From contig JAYSPY010000048.1 in the NCBI GenBank assembly GCA_043721855.1, forward strand, positions 1-64,000: a stretch of DNA of 64,000 nucleotides, read 5' to 3'. The translations under genes were made by a program, and so were the position numbers. The first letter of the stretch is position 1. Each line of letters begins with the position of its first letter. This DNA is from JACMNW01 sp043721855 (GTDB taxonomy: Bacteria > Pseudomonadota > Alphaproteobacteria > Rhodobacterales > Rhodobacteraceae). The notes below the pieces were generated by a model. The model was not told the DNA's origin, did no database searches, and worked only from the letters and a program-made list of their open reading frames with translations. Positions 25,785 through 34,656 of this stretch are shown here, piece after piece.

Positions 25785-28096
25785 GCGGGGTCTGCCTTGG
25801 CAAGCGGTGGAATGGTGAAGAAGAAATCAGGTTTCAGGTCTTGGTTCAGGATATCGTCGGGGATCACACCGGGGCCAGCGGCAAAAACCGCCGATCCGAA
25901 ATGTGGTTGCAGGCGGCACAGGCGTTCCATCCGGGGGCTGGTCAGTTCGGCGTAAAACGCGGCGGGGGTTTCGGTGGCGCGTAAGGCTTGGATGCGGGCG
26001 TGGTGATTGGTCACGCACAGGGCGTGGGCGGCGGCAATATCGAGGTCAGCCATCAGGCGCGTATATTCGGCGCGCAGGGCAGGGATCATGCGCTGGATCG
26101 AGGTGTCGGTTTTCACGTTATGGTTCATGCGAAACCAGTAGTTCAGCCCTTGGTCACGGTCGACATGGTTCACCCGGCCACGGTCACGCTTTACAAGGAA
26201 GCTTTCGGCAGACCGCACGGCGTAATGGTTCAGGCAGGCCCAATCATAGCCATAGGTTTCCAGCGTGGACCGCCAGCCGTTGCGGAACATCTCGCGTGGT
26301 TGCGGCTTGCCGGAGCCGTTAAGCCATCTGACCTGGTCCCACAAATCGGGGCGCAGGCCCTTGGGGCGGTGAACGCCGAGTTTCTTGTAGATGTCGATGT
26401 TGCGAAACAGGGTTTTGAAACCCCAAGCGTGGTGCGGTTTACGGATCACTTCCGGGGCGCAGCGGGTGAATTGGTCCAGCAGAAATGCGTCTTGGTAGGT
26501 GCGGGTTTCGGCATTGCCGAACAACCGCCACGTCAGGCTGATCATATTGGCGTCGCCCATGGCGGCATAAAGTGCTGCAAGCGTGCCATCACCGATCTTG
26601 ATGTTGATGAATTCATCGACATCCATGCAGATGCCCCAGGCGCTGGCTTGCATGACGGGTTCATCTTCCGCCGCTTGCAACGCGGCGTGTTGGGGCGGCA
26701 GGTTTAAGCTGCGATAAGGGTTATCGCGGTGCTGAACGAAGCCTTTTGCCTGCAACAGGTCCAGCAATGCATCGGTGCCATCGGTGCAGTCATTGGTGTA
26801 GATCAGGAAATCATCCACCCCGATGGCGCGGTGATAGGCCAGCCATTCCAGTATGAACGGGCCTTCGTTCTTCATCGTGGTCACGATGGCGGTGCGGTTG
26901 GTGGTGTGCGCTTGCGCGGATTTGGCGGTGGACACCGGCGCGCGGATGGGGGAGCCGCCAAAGATGCCGCGCGCAAGATCAACAAGCATCCCATCTTCGA
27001 CCAATGCCGTTTTCGGCACCAGTTTTGAGACGGCACGCCCCGGCACGCGCACGGCCATGGCGCGCAAGAACGGCACGGCTGCCTTGGGGTCTGGTGCGGC
27101 ATAGGCGATGCGCACGGCGCGCCACGTATTTTCCAGGCCCGCTTTTGCAGGGGCCACGCCCCAGCGGACGGCCCCCCGGCGGGCATCAAACACATGGCAG
27201 ATATGATCGCCGAAGCTGGCAATCTGTCCAGGTCGCACCCGCCAAGGGTAGATGCGCCTGCCGGATAGCAAGACCACCCCGGATTTGGCCTGTAGGCACA
27301 AATCAAAGGCCGATTGTGCGGCCTTGTCGCGCGGGGCCAGAATATCGCTGATATCTAGCGTCAGAACGGCGCGCGCGCGGGCCAGATAGCGCCATTTGGC
27401 GATTTCATAAATGATAGCCTCGGTCAGCGGCGCGCGCCACGGGTCTGGTGCAGGCACAGCCATGCGGTCGCGCCCCGGCGCATCGGGGGCCAAGTAGAGC
27501 GTGTTTTCGGCAGGTGTATCAGGTCTGCCAAGCGGCACAGGGCAATCGAGCATGACCACGCGCAGGGCGCAGCCTTGCAGGGCCCGTTCCAGCGTTTTGG
27601 CAAAGGCGTCGCTATCACTGGCGGGGGCGCGGTTCACGATCAGCGCGGCTTGCAAGCCGTGGTGGACGGCGTGGTAGGCGAGGTTTTCGGCGACCTGATC
27701 TGCGGTTTCATCCCAGCGAAACGCGAAGATTGTGTTTAGCCCTTCGAAAATTTCGGTATCGGCGGCCGTGGCTGTGATGGTGATCGCGGTGCCGTCCGTC
27801 AGGGCAATCTGGGCCGGGGCCGGGCTTTGGCTGATCAACAGACAGCCGCCCGACACATCGCGCAGTTCGGTCGGCAGGGCTGTATTCGCCCGCCCATCGG
27901 GGTGAAAGGCCGTGGTCGGTGTGCCTGCGCCGAAGAACACCCGCAATTTGCCATCGTCGCAGGCGACAGCGTCCAGCAACGCGGTGATGCCGCTTTGGGC
28001 GATGTGGCGCGTGGCTAAGGTGTGCGACAGCACTTGAAGGTGCGTAACCGCAGTGAGGGCCATGCCTGCATTGGGGCCGCTGCGTTTGCCTGCCAT
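25781..28096 (-). CDS. Large glycosyltransferase with a degenerate N-terminal copy of the same domain
   Basis: About 771 aa if ATG 28096 is used; the open frame extends to a TTG at 28243, with ATG 28147 and 28063 as alternatives and no strong RBS to decide. Residues ~400-771 are an intact family 2-type glycosyltransferase (TAIVTTMKNEGPFILEWLAY, IYTNDCTDGTDA, DxD in CMDVDEFIN). The first ~350 residues weakly mirror it: AENLAYHAVHHGLQAALIVN matches LEWLAYHRAIGVDDFLIYTN, and VLTLDISDIL stands where the DxD strand would be. I infer a tandem duplication with a decayed, perhaps acceptor-binding, first copy. First gene of the minus-strand glycan unit. Confidence 0.78.
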   Translation of the reverse strand: MAGKRSGPNAGMALTAVTHLQVLSHTLATRHIAQSGITALLDAVACDDGKLRVFFGAGTPTTAFHPDGRANTALPTELRDVSGGCLLISQSPAPAQIALTDGTAITITATAADTEIFEGLNTIFAFRWDETADQVAENLAYHAVHHGLQAALIVNRAPASDSDAFAKTLERALQGCALRVVMLDCPVPLGRPDTPAENTLYLAPDAPGRDRMAVPAPDPWRAPLTEAIIYEIAKWRYLARARAVLTLDISDILAPRDKAAQSAFDLCLQAKSGVVLLSGRRIYPWRVRPGQIASFGDHICHVFDARRGAVRWGVAPAKAGLENTWRAVRIAYAAPDPKAAVPFLRAMAVRVPGRAVSKLVPKTALVEDGMLVDLARGIFGGSPIRAPVSTAKSAQAHTTNRTAIVTTMKNEGPFILEWLAYHRAIGVDDFLIYTNDCTDGTDALLDLLQAKGFVQHRDNPYRSLNLPPQHAALQAAEDEPVMQASAWGICMDVDEFINIKIGDGTLAALYAAMGDANMISLTWRLFGNAETRTYQDAFLLDQFTRCAPEVIRKPHHAWGFKTLFRNIDIYKKLGVHRPKGLRPDLWDQVRWLNGSGKPQPREMFRNGWRSTLETYGYDWACLNHYAVRSAESFLVKRDRGRVNHVDRDQGLNYWFRMNHNVKTDTSIQRMIPALRAEYTRLMADLDIAAAHALCVTNHHARIQALRATETPAAFYAELTSPRMERLCRLQPHFGSAVFAAGPGVIPDDILNQDLKPDFFFTIPPLAKADPA

Positions 28097-28264
28097 ATCC
28101 TCGGGTCCGGTACGGGTCTGCGCCCGCCTTTTATGTGCCCATAGCATGCGGTCCCGGTTCGGCAAAGCAAAGATCGGGCAGTTTTTGTGCAAAGCATTGG
28201 CAAATAGCCTCGATTTCGCCAGACTGTTTCCATAAACACGCAAAAAGGCAAGTTGGGGGAATGA

Positions 28265-30508
28265 ATGGCGAGGGTGCGTGAAGTTGGGACGCTGTGGATT
28301 GGGGGGGCGCTGTCTTGGTTGGAACAGCTATGCCTGAAATCTTTCGTGGACCAAGGCCAGACGATCACGCTGTTTTCTTACGCCGATATCCCGAATGTGC
28401 CCGAAGGCGTGATCCGCCGCGATGGGCGCGAAGTGTTGGATACCGACAACTTCATCAAATACGAAAAGAAAGACAGCTACGCGCTGTTTGCTGATCTGTT
28501 CCGGTTGCACATAATCCACCAAAACCCCGGCATGATCTGGGTCGATACCGACGTGTATTGCCACCGACCGATGGACTATGACAGCGACTATGTGATGGGG
28601 TTTGAATTGCCCGGTGGGCATAGGGTGAACAACGCGGTGCTGGGGATGCCTTCGGATAGTCCGTTGATGGCGGCGCTGCTGGATTTTACCTCGGATCCGT
28701 TCGCTGTGCCGCCATTTTTATCTGCCGCGCAAACCAATGCCTACCGCGCAGCGGCAGAGCGCGGCGAGCCTGTGCATGTCAGCCAGCAGCCCTGGGGGGT
28801 GTGGGGCCCGCTGATGATCACGCATTTTGTGCATAAGCTTGGATTGCAGCGGCAAGTGATGCCGCTGGAGGCGTTTTATCCGGTGACATTTCCAGACCGG
28901 ATGGCGTTTGTGCGCCGCGCCTCTCTGGCTGCGGCAAAGATCACGGGGCAGACGACGGCGCTGCATCTTTGGGCATCGAACAAGCGCGAGTTGGGGTTGC
29001 GGCACAACGGGCTGGCCCCGAAGGGCAGTTATCTGGAGGCGCTGTTGGCCAAGCACGGCGTGCGGGCAGAGGCCGCACCGATTGCCGGGCGCGGGCGGTT
29101 GGTGTTTGACGCGGGGTTGATCGGGCAGGTTGGTCTGGCATCGGTTGGGGTTTTCGCCGATATCGGCGGCACCGGGCAGGGCTTGGCGCTGGCCGCTTGG
29201 GCGCGGTGGGGCTGCAAAATAGCACTGGTCGATCTGGATCATCGGGGGGAATTTACGGCAGAGCCATCGGAATGGGTGGCGCCGTATAAGGCGTTTTTGA
29301 CCCAGAACGGCGTACCGGAGGCGGCGGTTTCGGTGGTATCGGCTGTGGCGCAGTTGGGCAAAGTGGATGTGATTGCAAACCTGAACGGGTTTGGCGATGT
29401 CAACAGGATCAAGCATTTGACAGCGGTTCTTGAGGTGATGCTTCATGCGGGCAGCCAGATGATCTTGGATATTCGCGCAGGCTCTGGCGGCTATCCGTTT
29501 CTGCGCCGCTATGGCACATGCGAGACGCTTTCCAAGCGTGAGGTGGACGGGGTTGACGTGATCCGCGTGCTGTTTCGCGCGGGCGATCATATGGGGTCGG
29601 TGGCGTTGCCGCCTGCTGTTGTGCCCGCTGCTGAGGCGGCACCTGCGGCGGATGGCTGGGCAGATGTGGCGCGCGGGCTGGCGGGCAAGGATGGGTTTTT
29701 CCGCGAAACTCCCGATCACTCGTTCCTGTATATCCCGCGCGGCGATACGCTTGTGGTGACCTTCGACAACCTCGATATCGCGATGACCAAGCGCGAGGAT
29801 CGCAGGCCCTGGGGATTTTCTTTCATCGAAAAACAGGGCTGGTCGATGCTGGGGGTGATGGCGAATGGCTGGACCTGGTACCGCGACGGCTGGGTCAGCG
29901 ATCAGTTTGATGAACTTGCGGCATCGGGGTTTTTCAAGCGCTTCAGCCGCGTGGTGTTTTATGGCGCATCCATGGGCGGCTATGCGGCTTGTGCGTTCGT
30001 GGCGGCTTGTCCGGGGGCAGATGTGGTGGCAATTTCGCCGCAATCAACGCTGGATAGGCGGTTGGTGCCGTTTGAGACGCGCTATAAAACCGCGTGGGGG
30101 CGCGATTTTTCGGGGCGGTATGGCGATGCGGCTGAGGCATCGAAAGCGGGCGGGCGGGTGACGATTTTGTATGATCCTTATGAGCCGTTGGATGCAGCCC
30201 ATGTGGCGCGGTTTACCGGCGGCAATGTAGTGCGCCTACGCGCGCCGTTGATGGGGCACCGCTTGGGGTCATCGTTGCATCAGATGGGGATATTGTCTCA
30301 GGTCACGCTGGGCGCGTTGAACGGCACGCTGTCGGAGGCGGATTTTTATACGGCTTTGAAGGCGCGGAAGGGTTTCGTGCGCTATCAGCGGGAGCTGTTC
30401 AAACGCGCTTTGGCCAAGGGGCATCCGGGGCTGGCGCGAAAATTGGGGCGGTTTGTTCTGACGCGCGGAACGAACCGGTACATCCGGCAGGCGATGGAGG
30501 CGATGTAA
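28265..30508 (+). CDS. Three-domain fusion: DxD glycosyltransferase, Rossmann-like domain, hydrolase-like domain
   Basis: 747 aa, divergent from the 25781 unit, with GGGGGA upstream of the ATG. Residues ~1-270 resemble DxD sugar transferases (GT32-like): SFVDQGQTITLFSY, FADLFRLHIIHQNPGMIWVDTDVY with DTD at 94-96. Residues ~275-440 look like a Rossmann or methyltransferase fold (VGVFADIGGTGQGLALAAWA, KIALVDLD, then MILDIRAGSGGYPF). Residues ~470-747 are hydrolase-like with nucleophile elbow VVFYGASMGGYAACAF, a possible acid in LYDPYEPLD and a possible His in GHRLGSSLHQ. The last domain is homologous to the 22667 protein. It probably builds and trims or modifies a surface glycan; chemistry is inferred. 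Confidence 0.75.
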   Translation: MARVREVGTLWIGGALSWLEQLCLKSFVDQGQTITLFSYADIPNVPEGVIRRDGREVLDTDNFIKYEKKDSYALFADLFRLHIIHQNPGMIWVDTDVYCHRPMDYDSDYVMGFELPGGHRVNNAVLGMPSDSPLMAALLDFTSDPFAVPPFLSAAQTNAYRAAAERGEPVHVSQQPWGVWGPLMITHFVHKLGLQRQVMPLEAFYPVTFPDRMAFVRRASLAAAKITGQTTALHLWASNKRELGLRHNGLAPKGSYLEALLAKHGVRAEAAPIAGRGRLVFDAGLIGQVGLASVGVFADIGGTGQGLALAAWARWGCKIALVDLDHRGEFTAEPSEWVAPYKAFLTQNGVPEAAVSVVSAVAQLGKVDVIANLNGFGDVNRIKHLTAVLEVMLHAGSQMILDIRAGSGGYPFLRRYGTCETLSKREVDGVDVIRVLFRAGDHMGSVALPPAVVPAAEAAPAADGWADVARGLAGKDGFFRETPDHSFLYIPRGDTLVVTFDNLDIAMTKREDRRPWGFSFIEKQGWSMLGVMANGWTWYRDGWVSDQFDELAASGFFKRFSRVVFYGASMGGYAACAFVAACPGADVVAISPQSTLDRRLVPFETRYKTAWGRDFSGRYGDAAEASKAGGRVTILYDPYEPLDAAHVARFTGGNVVRLRAPLMGHRLGSSLHQMGILSQVTLGALNGTLSEADFYTALKARKGFVRYQRELFKRALAKGHPGLARKLGRFVLTRGTNRYIRQAMEAM

Positions 30509-30513
30509 AGTGG

Positions 30514-30552
30514 GGGGGCGAACCTGCCTTTGGCAGAACCGCCCCCGGTTTT
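30514..30552 (+). terminator. Intrinsic terminator after the fusion glycosyltransferase gene
   Basis: Stem GGGGGCG...CGCCCCC with an inner CTGCC-TTT-GGCAG hairpin and a symmetric AAC/AAC internal loop, followed by GGTTTTATC. It lies between the 3' ends of convergent genes. Confidence 0.7.
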
Positions 30553-30553
30553 A

Positions 30554-31780
30554 TCAGAAAAACGCCTGCAACCCGGTGATCGCGCGGCCCAGGATCAGCG
30601 CGTGCACATCATGGGTGCCTTCATAGGTGTTTACGGTTTCCAGGTTCACCATGTGACGCATGATTTGATAGTCTTCCTGAATGCCGTTGCCACCGTGCAT
30701 GTCACGCGACAGACGCGCCGCGTCCAGCGCCTTGCCGCAATTGTTGCGCTTGATGATGCTGATCATTTCCGGGGCGGCGTTGGCGTCATCGAGCAGGCGA
30801 CCGACGCGCAGGCTGGCTTGCAGGCCAAGGCTGATTTCGGTCATCATATTGGCGAGTTTCAGCTGGAAAAGCTGGGTCTGCGCGAGGGGTTTGCCGAATT
30901 GCTTGCGGTCAAGGCCATATTGCCGCGCCGCTTCCATGCAGAATTCGGCGGCGCCCATGACGCCCCATGAAATGCCATAGCGCGCGCGGTTCAGGCAGCC
31001 GAACGGGCCTTTGAGGCCCTCGACGAACGGCAGCAGCGCGTCTTCGCCGACTTCCACATCGGCCATCACAATCTCGCCGGTGATCGACGCGCGCAACGAC
31101 AGTTTGCCGCCAATTTTTGGCGTGGTCAGGCCCTTCATTCCCTTGTCGAGGACGAAGCCCTTGATCTTGCCACCATGCGCTTCGGATTTGGCCCAGACAA
31201 CGAACACGTCGGCGATGGGTGCGTTGGATATCCACATTTTGGCGCCGTTCAGGACGTAGCCGTTGGCGGTTTTCCTTGCCACCGTCTTCATCCCGGCGGG
31301 GTCTGATCCGGCGTCGGGTTCGGTCAGGCCAAAGCAACCGATGTATTCGCCTGTGCTCAGTTTCGGCAGGTATTTCATGCGCTGCGCTTCGGTGCCGTAG
31401 GCGTAGATCGGATACATCACCAGGCTGGATTGCACCGACATCATCGAACGGTAGCCGCTATCGACCCGCTCGACTTCGCGCGCGACCAATCCGTAGGCGA
31501 CGTAAGATCCGCCAAGGCCACCATATTGTTCGGGGATTGTTACGCCCAACAAACCCATCGCCCCCATCTCGCGGAAAATGGCAGGGTCGGTGGATTCTTC
31601 GCGGTAGGCGGCAATCACGCGCGGTTGCAGCTTTTCCTGCGCATAGGCGCGGGCGGCGTCGCGCATCATGCGTTCATCTTCGGACAACTGGTCTTCCATG
31701 CGGAACGGGTCTTGCCAATCAAAGCGGCCAAGATCGGGTGCGTCTTTGGCTTTGAGGTGGGGTTTGGTTGGCATATCCAT
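30554..31780 (-). CDS. gcdH: Glutaryl-CoA dehydrogenase (acyl-CoA dehydrogenase family)
   Basis: 408 aa from ATG 31780, which has AGGAG 7 nt upstream. Acyl-CoA dehydrogenase motifs are CFGLTEPDAGSDP and the C-terminal NTYEGTHDVHALILGRAITG, the latter with the catalytic Glu of the GcdH branch. YRSMMSVQSSLVM is also typical of GcdH. It oxidises and decarboxylates glutaryl-CoA to crotonyl-CoA in lysine and tryptophan breakdown, passing electrons to ETF. The divergent LysR gene at 31868 is the probable regulator. Confidence 0.93.
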   Translation of the reverse strand: MDMPTKPHLKAKDAPDLGRFDWQDPFRMEDQLSEDERMMRDAARAYAQEKLQPRVIAAYREESTDPAIFREMGAMGLLGVTIPEQYGGLGGSYVAYGLVAREVERVDSGYRSMMSVQSSLVMYPIYAYGTEAQRMKYLPKLSTGEYIGCFGLTEPDAGSDPAGMKTVARKTANGYVLNGAKMWISNAPIADVFVVWAKSEAHGGKIKGFVLDKGMKGLTTPKIGGKLSLRASITGEIVMADVEVGEDALLPFVEGLKGPFGCLNRARYGISWGVMGAAEFCMEAARQYGLDRKQFGKPLAQTQLFQLKLANMMTEISLGLQASLRVGRLLDDANAAPEMISIIKRNNCGKALDAARLSRDMHGGNGIQEDYQIMRHMVNLETVNTYEGTHDVHALILGRAITGLQAFF

Positions 31781-31867
31781 TGGCGCTCTCCTGCGGTTAG
31801 GGGGTAAATACGCCGATTTGTGGCGGGGATCAAATGATAAGGTCTTGCGAGTTGATGAGAAATAATC

Positions 31868-32770
31868 ATGATCTTGGCAATGCGCCATGGTTATACCCCC
31901 ACCTTGCCGGAATTGCAGGCCTTTGCGGAAAGTGCCAGGCATGGGTCGGCCACGCGGGCAGCGCTGGCACTGGGGCTAACACAATCGGCGATCAGCCGGT
32001 CGCTTGGCAGTCTGGAGGCGCGGCTTGGCGTGCAGTTGTTTCACCGCGCGAAGCAAAGGTTGACGCTATCGGATGCCGGGCGGGTGATGCTGGCCGATGC
32101 CACCCGGATACTGGCGGAACTGGATCAAGCGGCGCAAACGGTGATGAGCTTTGGTGGCCACGGTGCGGTGCTGCGGATTGCGGTGCTGCCGACGCTGGGG
32201 GCGGCTTGGTTGGTGCCGAGACTGGCGCAGTTTGCACAAGTGGCCCCGGATGTGACGTTTGATCTGTCGGCAACCTTGGACGCAGTGGATTTTGACCGCG
32301 ATCCGCGGGACATGGCGATTGTGCGGGCAGCCCTTCCGGTGAAGGGGGCCGAGGCGGATGTTCTGGCGTTTGAAGATCTGGTGGTGGTGGCGGCCCCGGG
32401 TTTGGGGGTCGGGGTGTTGGAGGATGTCGCCTTGGCAAAGCTGCCGTTATTGCAGCAGGCGACACGGCCCAGCTTATGGCTCGATTGGTTTTTGGATGCA
32501 GGGCTGGACCCGATTACCCTGCTTCGCGGGCCACGGTTTGAACAGTTTGGCATGGTGCTGGCTGCGGCCCGTGCGGGGATGGGCGTGGCTTTGGTGCCGG
32601 AAATGCTGGTGCGCGATGATCTGGCGGCGGGTTTGGTGCAACTGGCATCGCGCCGCCATATGCGCACAGCGACGCCCTATGTGCTGACATATCCTGCCCG
32701 CAGCGCGAATGTTCCGGCGTTTGTGGCGTTTCGGGATTGGTTGACCAAGGATGTGGCGGCGGGCCTGTGA
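31868..32770 (+). CDS. LysR-family transcriptional regulator (likely gcdH regulator)
   Basis: 300 aa. The N-terminal HTH is LPELQAFAESARHGSATRAA with LGLTQSAISRSLGSLEARLG, and a LysR substrate-binding domain follows. It is divergent from gcdH across an 87-bp gap, the common gcdH-LysR arrangement. ATG 31868 has no clear Shine-Dalgarno; ATG 31880 is an alternative. The effector is presumably glutarate or glutaryl-CoA, by inference from the neighbour. Confidence 0.88.
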   Translation: MILAMRHGYTPTLPELQAFAESARHGSATRAALALGLTQSAISRSLGSLEARLGVQLFHRAKQRLTLSDAGRVMLADATRILAELDQAAQTVMSFGGHGAVLRIAVLPTLGAAWLVPRLAQFAQVAPDVTFDLSATLDAVDFDRDPRDMAIVRAALPVKGAEADVLAFEDLVVVAAPGLGVGVLEDVALAKLPLLQQATRPSLWLDWFLDAGLDPITLLRGPRFEQFGMVLAAARAGMGVALVPEMLVRDDLAAGLVQLASRRHMRTATPYVLTYPARSANVPAFVAFRDWLTKDVAAGL

Positions 32771-32848
32771 CACGCTAAGTTACCGGCCGATGGGTTGACC
32801 CGGATGCGTACGGGGGCCAAGCATGTGGCAAAACGGGGGAGCGTTGTG

Positions 32849-33757
32849 GTGGCTGCAAATTTCACGAACATAGACGCGGTGGAGGCGATGCTTGACGCGC
32901 AGGGCTATGTCGCCTCGCGTCCGCTTGCGACGGTGGTGTTTCTGGCGCTGAAGCTGGGGCGGCCATTGTTTCTGGAAGGCGAGGCGGGGGTTGGCAAGAC
33001 GGAAATCGCCAAGGTGATTGCCGCGTCGCTGGGGCGGCGGTTGATCCGGCTGCAATGCTATGAGGGGCTGGATGCGGCGTCGGCGGTTTATGAGTGGAAC
33101 TTTGCTGCGCAGATGATTGCCATCCGCACAGCGGAAGCGGGCGGCGGGGCGGACAGGGATGCGCTGAAGGCGGAATTGTTCACCGAGGAATATCTGATCG
33201 AGCGCCCGTTGTTGCAGGCAATGCGCCCGCAGGATGGTGGTGCACCGGTGTTGTTGATTGACGAGTTGGACCGCACGGACGAGCCGTTTGAGGCGTTCTT
33301 GCTGGAGGCGCTATCTGATTTTCAGGTGACGATCCCGGAACTGGGGACCATTCGAGCCGCCGAGCCTCCGATTGTTATCCTGACTTCGAACCGCACGCGC
33401 GAAGTGCATGACGCAATCAAGCGGCGGTGTTTGTATCATTGGGTGGATTATCCGTCTTTTGCCGATGAGGTGGCAATTCTGGCGGCGCGGGTGCCAGAGG
33501 CATCGGCGGCGCTGTCGCGCGAAGTGGTGGCCTTTGTGCAGCGGCTGCGCGACGAGGATCTGTTCAAGAAGCCCGGCGTGGCGGAAACCATTGATTGGGC
33601 GAAATGCCTGCTGGCGCTGGACGTGATTGCGCTGTCGCCAGAAGTGATCGGCGATACTTTGGGCGCGATCCTGAAATATCAGGACGATATTCAGCGCATT
33701 CAGGGATCAGAGGCGAAGAAGTTGTTGGAAGAAGCGCGCGCCGGGTTGGCCGCATGA
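32849..33757 (+). CDS. MoxR-family AAA+ ATPase (CoxD-like)
   Basis: About 302 aa from GTG 32849, chosen because GGGGGAG lies 7 nt upstream and family members start just before NFxxIDAVEAML; TTG 32795 and ATG 32804 are in frame. Walker A GEAGVGKT is at residues 44-51, Walker B is VLLIDELDR, sensor 1 is ILTSNRTRE. The conserved IRLQCYEGLDAASAVYEWN is typical of CoxD. CoxD is a chaperone-like ATPase needed to build the Cu-S-Mo centre of CO dehydrogenase. It overlaps the next gene by ATGA. Confidence 0.9.
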   Translation: MAANFTNIDAVEAMLDAQGYVASRPLATVVFLALKLGRPLFLEGEAGVGKTEIAKVIAASLGRRLIRLQCYEGLDAASAVYEWNFAAQMIAIRTAEAGGGADRDALKAELFTEEYLIERPLLQAMRPQDGGAPVLLIDELDRTDEPFEAFLLEALSDFQVTIPELGTIRAAEPPIVILTSNRTREVHDAIKRRCLYHWVDYPSFADEVAILAARVPEASAALSREVVAFVQRLRDEDLFKKPGVAETIDWAKCLLALDVIALSPEVIGDTLGAILKYQDDIQRIQGSEAKKLLEEARAGLAA

Positions 33758-34656
33758 CCGCCCTGACCCAGCATTTGCGGGTGTATGAGCCGCATCCCGG
33801 CCTGTTTGCGTTTTATGACGGTCGGGTGGACGGCCAGCGGTTTGCCGATGGCCCGAACTGGGTGGATGATGGCGCGCTGTCGCTGGGGATTGCGTCTTAT
33901 GCGCTGCTGCGTGGCGATCATGCGTTGGTGTATGATACCCATGTGTCGGTGCCGCATGGATTGGCGGTAAGGGCTGCGCTGGAGGCAAGGGGCGCGCGGC
34001 GGTTTACGGTGGTGTTGAGCCATTGGCATCTGGATCATGTGGCGGGCACGGCGGCGTTTCCCGGCGCAGAGGTTATAGCGAACGCGAAAACCGATGCGCA
34101 TTTGCGCGGGAACTTGGCGGCGATTGAGGCCGGCACATCTTCGGGCATGCCGGTGATCAATCCGTTGATTTTGCCGACGCGGATTTTCAGCGGGCAGATG
34201 GTCCTCATGATCGGCGATCTGGAAGTGCATCTGATCGAAGCCAATATTCACAGCGATGATGCGACGGTGCTGTGGTTGCCTGAGCAGCGGATTTTGCTGG
34301 CGGGTGATACCGTCGAGGACTGCGTGACCTATGTCGGCGAACCGGAGCATTTCGCCACGCATTTGCAGGACTTGGATCGTTTGGCGGCGCTGGGGCCGCA
34401 CTTCGTGCTGCCCAATCACGGTGCTGCGGCGCGGATTGCAGCGGGGGGGTATGATGCAGCGATTTTGGCGGTGATGCAGCGCTATGTTGGCTGGTTGATG
34501 GGGTTGCAGGCGGCACCGGGGCGTGCGGATACGCCGTTGCATGATGTGATTGCCGCAGATTTGGCGTCGGGCGCACTGGAGTGGTTCGCCCCCTACGCGG
34601 CCATTCATCGCCAGAATGTAGCCCGCAGCCTGGCGTATTTTGCCAGCCATGGCTGA
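33754..34656 (+). CDS. Metallo-beta-lactamase-fold hydrolase
   Basis: 300 aa, with the metal motif SHWHLDHVAG (H90, H92, D94, H95) and later metal ligands in ILLAGDTVED and LPNHG. The ATG overlaps the MoxR stop and its own end overlaps the VWA gene by 8 nt, so the three are tightly coupled. An MBL-fold enzyme between a CoxD- and a CoxE-like gene could act as thiolesterase or sulfur-handling factor in cofactor maturation; this is inference. Confidence 0.88.
   Translation: MTALTQHLRVYEPHPGLFAFYDGRVDGQRFADGPNWVDDGALSLGIASYALLRGDHALVYDTHVSVPHGLAVRAALEARGARRFTVVLSHWHLDHVAGTAAFPGAEVIANAKTDAHLRGNLAAIEAGTSSGMPVINPLILPTRIFSGQMVLMIGDLEVHLIEANIHSDDATVLWLPEQRILLAGDTVEDCVTYVGEPEHFATHLQDLDRLAALGPHFVLPNHGAAARIAAGGYDAAILAVMQRYVGWLMGLQAAPGRADTPLHDVIAADLASGALEWFAPYAAIHRQNVARSLAYFASHG

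Noticed and set aside
22667..30508. Mobile genomic island
   Set aside because: The glycan block looks accessory in content, but I saw no integrase, tRNA end, direct repeats or clear composition shift.
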